A stretch of 8,042 bases of DNA, from the NCBI GenBank assembly GCA_934481505.1, contig CAKSPP010000055.1, positions 1 to 8,042 on the forward strand. Direction: 5' to 3'. Of this stretch, positions 1 through 6,324 are shown in pieces (positions within the stretch are counted from its first letter, which is position 1; every line of letters begins with the position of its first letter). The stretch comes from an uncultured Eubacteriales bacterium (lineage in GTDB: Bacteria > Bacillota > Clostridia > Oscillospirales > UBA644). A program made the translations under genes and the position numbers. The notes under the pieces were generated by a model. That model was not told where the DNA came from, searched no databases, and was given only the letters and a program-made list of their open reading frames with translations.

Positions 1-1153
1 GAGCTTCTTTATTAAGACCGCCCGCGATTATCTTCTTTACGGCTTCGGGTAAGAATTTTTTGATTTCCGCGAATTTTTCCTTATCGGTATTTCTTACGAT
101 AAGAGCGACAAACGGCTGAAAAATTCCGTCGCCTATTTCGAGGGTGATATCCTGGGCAAGTCCGTTTTCGAGAAAAGCTCTTTTCAGCGGAGATTCGTTT
201 GTCGAAGTGAGGTAATCCGCAAGGATTTTCGCGGCGTACACTTTTTCGACATCGGAATAAAGGCAGAGAATTTTCGAAACGGTCATCTGGGCAAAGTTTT
301 CTTCGCCCTCTCTCGCCTCATAAGAAATTGTGTTTTCGGCGGGTTTCGGGGTCTGAACGACAAAGTCGAAATCGGGCTTTTTACAGTCGTATTTCGACAG
401 ATATTCGTCGTTTATATATCCGAGAGCCGCGTCGATATCGAGATGTCCGTCAAAGAAAATTTTCGCGTTTGACGGGTGATAAAAACGCTTGTGGGTCGCG
501 ATAAACTTTTCATAAGTGAGGTCGGGAATGTTTTCGGGATGACCGCCGCTGACAAAGCCGTAGCTTGTATCGGGATAAAGGAGTTTTTCCGTTTCGTCCG
601 CCATAAGGCTGTCGACATCGGCAAAAACGCCTTTCATTTCGCTGAAAACGACTCCGTTATAATAGGGTTCGGCGTCCTCGCTTTCGAATTCGTAATGCCA
701 GCCCTCCTGCATGAAAATTTCGGGACGCTTATAGATAAGAGGACAAAAGACCGCGTCAAGATAGACTTTCATAAGGTTGAAAAGATCTCTTTCGTTCCTG
801 CTCGAAACAGGATAAAGAGTCTTGTCGCTATATGTCATCGCATTGAGAAAAGTCTGCATCGAGCTTTGCAAAAGAGACACGAACGGGTCTTTTGCAGGGA
901 ATTTTTCCGAGCCGCAGAGCACGCTGTGTTCGAGAATATGAAAAACGCCGGTGCTGTCTTCTGGCAGGGTCTTAAAACTTATCGCAAAGGTTTTGTTTTC
1001 GTCCGCCCTGTCAAAATAGTAAAGATCGGCACCCGTTTTTGAGTGTTTGAGAGTATAGAGATATGCGGATTTCGATTCTACATATTCTTTTTTGATGAGT
1101 TCGAAACCCGACACGATTTCTCCTATATTGAGTTCTGCCAATAATTTCTGCAT
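1..1153 (-). CDS. M16C (PreP-like) zinc metallopeptidase, N-terminal 384 residues, truncated by the window edge
   Basis: Predicted insulinase-type zinc endopeptidase that degrades unstructured peptides, probably in the cytoplasm since no signal peptide is visible. The inverted zinc motif HILEH lies at residues 72-76 within FHILEHSVLCGS, giving H72 and H76 as zinc ligands and E75 as catalytic base. The distal ligand is E172 in VVFSEMKG. Other stretches typical of the PreP subfamily are TFLNAMTYSDKT (101-112) and MQEGWHYEF (148-156). Family members are about 950-1000 residues with four homologous domains, so only the active N-terminal domain and part of the second are visible; the gene is open to base 1. 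The start at 1153 has a GAGG Shine-Dalgarno at 1161-1164, 7 nt upstream. It begins 14 bp after the stop of the upstream ABC gene, so it is probably co-transcribed with the exporter. Family assignment is firm; the substrate is unknown. Confidence 0.93.
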   Translation of the reverse strand, partial: MQKLLAELNIGEIVSGFELIKKEYVESKSAYLYTLKHSKTGADLYYFDRADENKTFAISFKTLPEDSTGVFHILEHSVLCGSEKFPAKDPFVSLLQSSMQTFLNAMTYSDKTLYPVSSRNERDLFNLMKVYLDAVFCPLIYKRPEIFMQEGWHYEFESEDAEPYYNGVVFSEMKGVFADVDSLMADETEKLLYPDTSYGFVSGGHPENIPDLTYEKFIATHKRFYHPSNAKIFFDGHLDIDAALGYINDEYLSKYDCKKPDFDFVVQTPKPAENTISYEAREGEENFAQMTVSKILCLYSDVEKVYAAKILADYLTSTNESPLKRAFLENGLAQDITLEIGDGIFQPFVALIVRNTDKEKFAEIKKFLPEAVKKIIAGGLNKEA

Positions 1154-1167
1154 TCTTTTGCCTCGTT

Positions 1168-2874
1168 TCAGAGAGTTTTTGCAAACAGTTTGTAATAATC
1201 GTTGTTTTCGAGAAGATCTTCGGGAGAGCCCGCAGCTTCTACGGTTCCGTCTTTCATAACGATAACATAGTCGGCGTTTTTGGTCGCCGCGTAGTTATGG
1301 GCTATCATGACGGTGGTTTTATCTTTCATAAGATTATCCATCGCTTCGGTAACGGCAGCCTCGCTCACGACGTCAAGGTTGCTTGTCGCTTCGTCAAGCA
1401 ATAAATAATCGGTATTTCGGAGCATTGCACGGGCAATGGAAATGCACTGTCCCTGGCCTCCCGAGAAGTTCGAGCCGTTAAGACCCACTTCGGCGTCAAA
1501 GCCGTCGGGTTTTGCCATAACAAAGTCGTAGCAGTTCGCCTTTTTGGCTACATCGGCAAGCTCTTCGTCCGTTACTTCCCTGTCAAGACCGAATTCGATA
1601 TTTTCCTTTACTCTGCCTTCAACAAGCGGGTTTTTCTGGAAGACGAAAGCGAACCTGTCTCGCCATTCGGTAAGATTGAATTTGCTTATATCTTCGTTTC
1701 CGAAACGGATTTCGCCGCTCTTCGGTTCGTAAAGACGGGTTATGAGTTTGAAAAGGGTCGTTTTTCCCGCGCCGTTTCCGCCGACAATAGCCGTAACTTT
1801 GCCCATCGGTATCGTAAGGGAAACATCCCGCAAAACGTCGTGTTCTTCGTTATATGCAAAGGAAACGTGGTCGAAAACGATGTCCGAACAGATAGCCGGA
1901 ACGCTTTCGCCGTCATATTTTTCGGATTCCGTTTCGGATATTTCGGCAATTTTCTTCATTGTTCCGAAAGTTCCCGATACCGAACCGACATTCATAAAAA
2001 ACTGCAGAAGCTGGAGTCCGACGATCCCCGTTATCATATAGAACCCGGTAAGGACACCGACAGTAACCTCTCCGGTCGCAAGGAAACGTCCGCCTATAAC
2101 GAAGACTATGATAATAAACATTATCGAAAAGATCCCGTTTGTAAGCTGATATCCCGCAACGACGAGCCATTTCAAAAAGTCTGCCTTATACATTTTTTTG
2201 AAAGTACCGTCGCCCTTCTCCGTTTCGGTTTTTTCGGCAACGGCACTTTTTATCAAACGGAAGTTTCTTACTCTTTCCGCAAGATAGCCGAGACTTCCGG
2301 AGACGGTGACCGTTCCGTAAATTCCGAGTTTGAACATGAGTTTACCGAAAACCACGCAGATTATAAAGGTTACCGGAATAATTATTAAAGAATAGCAGGC
2401 GAGCAGGGTATTATAGGCAAAAAGCTGAAGGAAGGCACTGACCGTCGTTATTACGCAAACGACGCAGGAAACCGCCATCGAAAACAGCGTTGCCGGAGCC
2501 TCGGCGTCGGAAGTCACACGGCTTACAAGCCCGTCGCCGCTGTCGCTGTCGTAATACATCATCGGCAGTCTCATTATTTTCTTCCAGAGCTTTACTCTTA
2601 TTCTCTTGGTTATTGTTTCTTCCGTTTTCCGGGTAAAATAATTTGTCAGAACCGTAAACGCGGCTGTAAGAGCAACCATTCCTATGTAACGGACAAATTC
2701 AGCCGTATTTATGGCGTTCTGGCTTGTATCTATAATGCTTGCAGTCATTGTTGCAACGCCGATCTCGAACCGCATCGTCAAAGCAGAGACGGCAAAACTG
2801 CAAATGATAAGAAGCCACGGGAGTTTTACGTCCTTAAAAACGGTAAAATATTTTTTAATGGATTTTTTCTTCAT
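1168..2874 (-). CDS. ABC exporter half-transporter (TMD-NBD fusion), second subunit of a probable heterodimer
   Basis: Predicted type IV ABC exporter subunit (MsbA/BmrCD/multidrug-lipid-peptide class) in the cytoplasmic membrane. Residues 1-310 form the transmembrane domain, with hydrophobic segments near 18-36, 62-80, 134-155, 158-178, 246-262 and 272-292. The nucleotide-binding domain has A-loop Y341, Walker A GGNGAGKTT (365-373), Q-loop Q413, signature SGGQG (471-475), Walker B YLLLDE ending in catalytic E495, D-loop SNLD and H-loop H526. All catalytic positions are present. Departures from consensus are SGGQGQ instead of SGGQRQ, and IAHNYAAT instead of IAHRLST. The length of 568 is normal for a half-transporter. 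Its ATG overlaps the TGA of the upstream ABC gene in an ATGA (2871-2874), which points to translational coupling and a heterodimer. The substrate cannot be read from the sequence. Confidence 0.95.
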   Translation of the reverse strand: MKKKSIKKYFTVFKDVKLPWLLIICSFAVSALTMRFEIGVATMTASIIDTSQNAINTAEFVRYIGMVALTAAFTVLTNYFTRKTEETITKRIRVKLWKKIMRLPMMYYDSDSGDGLVSRVTSDAEAPATLFSMAVSCVVCVITTVSAFLQLFAYNTLLACYSLIIIPVTFIICVVFGKLMFKLGIYGTVTVSGSLGYLAERVRNFRLIKSAVAEKTETEKGDGTFKKMYKADFLKWLVVAGYQLTNGIFSIMFIIIVFVIGGRFLATGEVTVGVLTGFYMITGIVGLQLLQFFMNVGSVSGTFGTMKKIAEISETESEKYDGESVPAICSDIVFDHVSFAYNEEHDVLRDVSLTIPMGKVTAIVGGNGAGKTTLFKLITRLYEPKSGEIRFGNEDISKFNLTEWRDRFAFVFQKNPLVEGRVKENIEFGLDREVTDEELADVAKKANCYDFVMAKPDGFDAEVGLNGSNFSGGQGQCISIARAMLRNTDYLLLDEATSNLDVVSEAAVTEAMDNLMKDKTTVMIAHNYAATKNADYVIVMKDGTVEAAGSPEDLLENNDYYKLFAKTL

Positions 2875-4613
2875 ACGCCGCTTTCCCCCGCGTCTTTATT
2901 CATTTTTTGATATGTTTCGCAGTTCGCAAGCAACTCGGAATGAGTTCCGTCCCCGACTCTGAACCCGTCCTCCATTACAATTATACGCCCGTATTTTTTC
3001 GCAAGACTCAGGTCGTGAGTTATAATAATCCTCGTTTTTTCCGCGAAAACGGTATCGATAGTCTCCTGTATCTTTCCCGAAACACGGACATCGAGAGCGG
3101 ATGTGGGTTCGTCCATAATAATAACGTCACCGCCGCGAAGGAGTTCTCTTGTTAAGACAAGTCTCTGGCTCTGCCCTCCGGACATGGATATTCCGCCGGA
3201 CGCGACCTCTGTATCAAGACCGTCGGGACAAAGGGAGAGATACTCGGAAAACCCGGTTTTTTCCGCCGCTTCGTAAATTTCCTCGTCGGAAACTTCCTTT
3301 TCTATTCCGTAGGTAAGTGCGTCTCGCAGGGTCCCGCTGAAAATTTCGGCACCCTGCTGAACGTAAGCCAGATTTTTTCTGAACTCCGAAAGAGGAATAC
3401 TGTTAATATCGGTATCTCCGATCAATATCCTGCCCTCGTCGGGAGAATAAAATCTTTCAAACATACTTACGGAAGTCGTTTTACCGCTGCCGCAAAGTCC
3501 GACAATTACGGCGCAGGAGCCTCTCGGAACCGTAAACGAAACATTTTTCAGCGCAGGAGCGTCCGTCCCCGGATATGTAAAGGTGACGTTTTCAAAACGT
3601 ATATCTCCGGTCGGCGGGAAAGCTTCAGACCCCGAAGACTCTTCGGCAGTCCCCTCCATAACTTCGATTATACGCTTAAAACTTCCCTGCATTCCCTTGA
3701 TCTTTATCCAATAGTTGAAGATACTGTCCATTTGAATGAACAAATTCTGAGAGAACAGAAAGAAGCCGAGCCACATGGCAAGATCTATCTTTTTCTGCTG
3801 AAGAAGAATAACGGCGACGACCACGACCGTAAATTTTTGAAGAACGTCTATAACGGCGGCGGCTCCCGTAGAAATATTATCGAGATGAACGATCTTCATA
3901 TTCGCCTTCATTATCTCGCCGGAAGCCTTTTCTCCGGAAGTCCCCTCGCTTTTTTCGTTTGTGTAAGTTTTGACAAGAGGTAAGTGATTTATTCTGTCGG
4001 CGAGAAATCCCGTAAGTTCTCCGATCTTTACATATATCTTCGCCGTATGTTTCTGGAACTGTTTACCCATTACAAGAGCGTAAACATACTTCAGGGGAAG
4101 CATGGCAAGACATGAAACGGCGAGTATCCAATGATATTCATTTATTTTAAGAAGCGCGGCTGTCACATAATAGACGCACGGAACAAGATAAATAATTATA
4201 TTCACAAAGTCGGTCAGAGCATTATACGAATCGTTGATCATGGTGCTCATGAGATCCGAAGGATCGTTTCTGTCGAAATATTCCATCTTCATTCCGAGCA
4301 TTTTTTTCCAGATGCTTTTCCGTGCCCGCTTTACACTGTATGTCTGGGCCTGGACCTGTCCTGCGACCATGACGAAATTCATAACGCCGAGCATAATGTA
4401 AAAGATCACGGCGTTGGTCATCGCCTGACCCGTAATCTGTCCGCTCAAAAGATCGGTCGTAGTTGTCGGAAGTTTCAGCATCAGATCGTTAAGGATAAGA
4501 TTGAGTATAAGTCCGACAGCGATCCATATCCACGGCAGTTTCAGCTTTTTAATTGTACGAAACAACGCTTTCCAACCGTCCGGTCTCTTTGTTTCGTTTG
4601 TTTTCTTTCTCAT
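2871..4613 (-). CDS. ABC exporter half-transporter (TMD-NBD fusion), first subunit of a probable heterodimer
   Basis: Predicted partner of the next ABC gene, 580 residues, cytoplasmic membrane. The transmembrane domain covers about residues 25-310, with hydrophobic segments near 27-47, 68-85, 134-155, 162-182, 252-271 and 277-294. The nucleotide-binding domain has A-loop Y347, Walker A GLCGSGKTT (372-380), Q-loop Q420, signature MSGGQ (477-481), Walker B DVIIMDE ending in E502, D-loop SALD and H-loop H533. Both subunits keep the Walker B glutamate, so neither is the obviously degenerate subunit seen in many heterodimeric exporters. A cysteine (C374) inside Walker A is uncommon. The start at 4613 has AGAGGA about 4-5 nt upstream. 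It lies 77 bp after the lipoprotein stop, with an intrinsic terminator in the gap. The stop overlaps the next start by 4 bp. The class is certain; the transported substrate is unknown. Confidence 0.95.
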   Translation of the reverse strand: MRKKTNETKRPDGWKALFRTIKKLKLPWIWIAVGLILNLILNDLMLKLPTTTTDLLSGQITGQAMTNAVIFYIMLGVMNFVMVAGQVQAQTYSVKRARKSIWKKMLGMKMEYFDRNDPSDLMSTMINDSYNALTDFVNIIIYLVPCVYYVTAALLKINEYHWILAVSCLAMLPLKYVYALVMGKQFQKHTAKIYVKIGELTGFLADRINHLPLVKTYTNEKSEGTSGEKASGEIMKANMKIVHLDNISTGAAAVIDVLQKFTVVVVAVILLQQKKIDLAMWLGFFLFSQNLFIQMDSIFNYWIKIKGMQGSFKRIIEVMEGTAEESSGSEAFPPTGDIRFENVTFTYPGTDAPALKNVSFTVPRGSCAVIVGLCGSGKTTSVSMFERFYSPDEGRILIGDTDINSIPLSEFRKNLAYVQQGAEIFSGTLRDALTYGIEKEVSDEEIYEAAEKTGFSEYLSLCPDGLDTEVASGGISMSGGQSQRLVLTRELLRGGDVIIMDEPTSALDVRVSGKIQETIDTVFAEKTRIIITHDLSLAKKYGRIIVMEDGFRVGDGTHSELLANCETYQKMNKDAGESGV

Positions 4614-4634
4614 AATTTCCTCTCCCGGGAACGG

Positions 4635-4675
4635 AAAAACGGATGCCGCTGCCGATTACGGCACACGGCACCCGT
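4635..4675 (-). terminator. Rho-independent terminator between lipoprotein and ABC genes
   Basis: Read on the minus strand, a 10-bp stem (4666-4675 with 4639-4648, containing one G-U wobble) encloses a small asymmetric internal loop and a second 5-bp stem, TGCCG/CGGCA (4659-4663 with 4650-4654), capped by a TAAT loop. A run of five T follows (4639-4635). The wobble pair becomes an A-C mismatch on the plus strand, and the long run on the far side is preceded by AGGC rather than abutting the stem, so the signal is oriented for minus-strand transcription. It lies 15 nt after the lipoprotein stop codon and ends 21 nt before the ABC start codon. Confidence 0.85.
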
Positions 4676-4690
4676 AAAGCCTTTTTTTGT

Positions 4691-5779
4691 TTATTCGGCA
4701 GCTTCGATCGTAAAATAGGTTTCCTTTGAATTTCTGACATACTCATCAAGAGATCTGTCTTTCATAACGTTCAGCCCAACATACGTCGTAAGGGTATCTT
4801 CCATATCCTTGCCGGCGATTACCACGCGGATTACAGTATCGGAAACTTTCTCCGCATTGATATAGAAGTTATCGGAAGCCATTAAGTCATCGGCAGCTTC
4901 TTTGGAGGGACATTCTATATAGAGATAGTCCGCAACGACGTCGCCGTTCTTTCCGTATATGAAATTGGTCTGGCTTGTTATGTCTTTTGCATATTTAGCC
5001 TCTACGAGCGCTTCTCCGGAGCCTACAAGGACAACCTTTTTGTCGAATTCGACATCGGTCGGATCTTTATGTCCGGAATAAGGTTTGAAAGCGGTGTCTC
5101 CGGTATATTTTCTTACGTTGTAATACTGAGAAAGAACGGAAGCAAATCCTTCTGCGTCTTCTTTTTCCACTTCGATTCCCATTAAGGGAGCCTCGGCAAA
5201 TATTTTTGCGATAGTCGCTTCGTCCAAAACAGCGGAAAGGACTTTGTCGGTTGTTGCAGTAAGATCAAAACCGAAATTTTCCTTTACGGAAGAAATCATA
5301 ATATCCTTTGCGGAGGCGTCGGAAAGAATCACATAGAGATAGGAAGTTAAGGTCTTTCCTTCATTTCCGTAAACTACAAAGTACATATCCGCGGTTCCCG
5401 GAACCGTAATAAGTTTGGAGGCGTCGGGCTTGCCGAGATCGACTTCTTTTCCCTCTTCAAACGCAGTGTAAGAACCGTCGGTAATATTCATCCAACCCTT
5501 TGCAAGGCCCGTTGTTTCATCGTAATCGTACATACCGATAACATTGCCGGTTTCGTCAATGACCATGGTGTTCGGATAAGCGGCGGCGCTCGCAATGGAC
5601 TCAACGGTCTTTTCAAAACCGGAGCCTTTGAGGACGATCCTCTGATCATACTTCACGTCTTTCGGATCGTTGTGAGTATAATCTCCGAGTTTTACAACTT
5701 TGTCATTACTGAACAGTCCGCAACCTGCAAGTCCCAAAATCATTGCAAGAACAAGGACTATTGATAATGTTTTTTTCAT
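4691..5779 (-). CDS. Secreted lipoprotein of unknown function with an internal duplicated domain
   Basis: A 362-residue protein with a lipoprotein signal peptide: MKK, a hydrophobic core at 5-16, and lipobox LAGC at 17-20, so C20 should be lipidated and the protein anchored to the outer face of the membrane. The mature part holds two related segments. HNDPKDVKYDQRIVLKGSG (36-54) matches HKDPTDVEFDKKVVLVGSG (237-255), an exact offset of 201 residues. In both copies this is followed by a weaker match containing an IDETGNVIGMYDY or IYGKNGDVVADYLYI strand-turn-strand. I do not recognise a named family. A KAAADD-like helix and repeated YLYV/YLYI strands suggest alpha/beta repeats. The start at 5779 has AAAAGGAG at 5789-5796, 9 nt upstream, overlapping the stop codon of the FTR-like gene. 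A terminator follows the gene. It could be a ligand or heme-type binding protein or an envelope sensor, but nothing in the sequence decides this. Confidence 0.88.
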   Translation of the reverse strand: MKKTLSIVLVLAMILGLAGCGLFSNDKVVKLGDYTHNDPKDVKYDQRIVLKGSGFEKTVESIASAAAYPNTMVIDETGNVIGMYDYDETTGLAKGWMNITDGSYTAFEEGKEVDLGKPDASKLITVPGTADMYFVVYGNEGKTLTSYLYVILSDASAKDIMISSVKENFGFDLTATTDKVLSAVLDEATIAKIFAEAPLMGIEVEKEDAEGFASVLSQYYNVRKYTGDTAFKPYSGHKDPTDVEFDKKVVLVGSGEALVEAKYAKDITSQTNFIYGKNGDVVADYLYIECPSKEAADDLMASDNFYINAEKVSDTVIRVVIAGKDMEDTLTTYVGLNVMKDRSLDEYVRNSKETYFTIEAAE

Positions 5780-5794
5780 GATGCTTTTCTCCTT

Positions 5795-5995
5795 TTATTT
5801 TTCTTTGTAATAAAGACGACAGTGGCAGTAGCCCTCGAAATTCGGGTCCTGTATCTGTGCCTTGAATTCTTCGCAAACGCACTTATATTCGGGCTTGCGT
5901 TCGACTCTGCAAGGGCAGTAGCCGCCGGTGCGTTTAAGCCCCTCTTTTACTCTTTCGACAACCTCGCGGTCTTCATTGAAACGGACTTTTCCCAT
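5795..5995 (-). CDS. Small ferredoxin:thioredoxin reductase catalytic-chain-like protein (FTR beta, PF02943-like)
   Basis: A 66-residue cysteine-rich protein with CPC (27-29), CVC (39-41) and CHC (57-59), the three CxC motifs that define the catalytic chain of ferredoxin:thioredoxin reductase. In the characterised enzyme four cysteines hold a [4Fe-4S] cluster and two form the redox-active disulfide that reduces thioredoxin. By motif order the equivalents here are C27, C39, C41 and C57 (cluster) and C29 with C59 (disulfide). The spacing differs from the cyanobacterial/plant enzyme: x9 and x15 rather than x16 and x8. The chain is also shorter than the roughly 110-residue plant form, and no variable-chain gene is nearby. 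The start at 5995 has AAGGAGGA at 6001-6008, 5 nt upstream, overlapping the stop codon of the thioredoxin gene. That neighbour is the obvious candidate substrate. It could instead be a generic Fe-S disulfide reductase. Confidence 0.85.
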   Translation of the reverse strand: MGKVRFNEDREVVERVKEGLKRTGGYCPCRVERKPEYKCVCEEFKAQIQDPNFEGYCHCRLYYKEK

Positions 5996-6006
5996 ACCGT
6001 TCCTCC

Positions 6007-6324
6007 TTATTTATACAGAAGATCGGAAATCTGACCGAGAAGATCTTCCCTTTCCATATTTCCTATCGTCTGATTTACAAGCTCGCCCTTTCTGAAATAA
6101 AGCAGGGTGGGCATTGCGGAAATTCCGAATTTTTCGGCGATATCGCCGTCTTCCATAATATTTACTCTTCCGAAGGAAACTCCCGAAAGCTCGTCCGCCG
6201 CGGCGTCGAAAATCGGTTCAAGCATTACGCACGCTGTGCAGTTATAGCCGTAGCAGTCGATTATCGCGTAATCGGCTTTTGAGAATTCTTTCCATTCGGT
6301 TCCTTTTAACTCAACCGTTGCCAT
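6007..6324 (-). CDS. Thioredoxin-like protein with atypical CTAC active site
   Basis: A 105-residue single-domain thioredoxin fold, cytoplasmic (no signal peptide). The active site is C29-T30-A31-C32 in place of CGPC, within IIDCYGYNCTACVMLEPIF. The buried acidic residue D23 is kept, the two active-site tryptophans of classical thioredoxin are replaced by Y25 and N28, and an extra cysteine, C24, sits beside the active site. The cis-proline loop is AMPTLLYF with P72. The loss of the proline between the cysteines should change redox potential and partner choice. I chose the start at 6324 over an in-frame ATG at 6348 because GGAGG (6330-6334) lies 5 nt upstream of it and the shorter form gives a normal thioredoxin length. 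It overlaps the end of the chaperone-like gene by 14 bp, and its stop overlaps the Shine-Dalgarno of the FTR-like gene, so the three are probably translated together. Confidence 0.92.
   Translation of the reverse strand: MATVELKGTEWKEFSKADYAIIDCYGYNCTACVMLEPIFDAAADELSGVSFGRVNIMEDGDIAEKFGISAMPTLLYFRKGELVNQTIGNMEREDLLGQISDLLYK

Noticed and set aside
476..1042. Open reading frame of 188 codons on the plus strand
   Set aside because: It lies antisense within the M16 peptidase gene, whose minus-strand reading gives unmistakable family motifs. No ribosome binding site and no recognisable protein.
1..4613. Exporter plus M16 peptidase as a RiPP (subtilosin-like) cluster
   Set aside because: No radical SAM enzyme or precursor peptide gene is present, and PreP-type M16C peptidases are common housekeeping proteins in Clostridia. 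Kept only as a weak possibility in the operon finding.
4131..4718. Open reading frame of 195 codons on the plus strand
   Set aside because: Antisense to the first ABC subunit and across the terminator; no start signal, and its His/Cys-rich composition is unlike a real protein.
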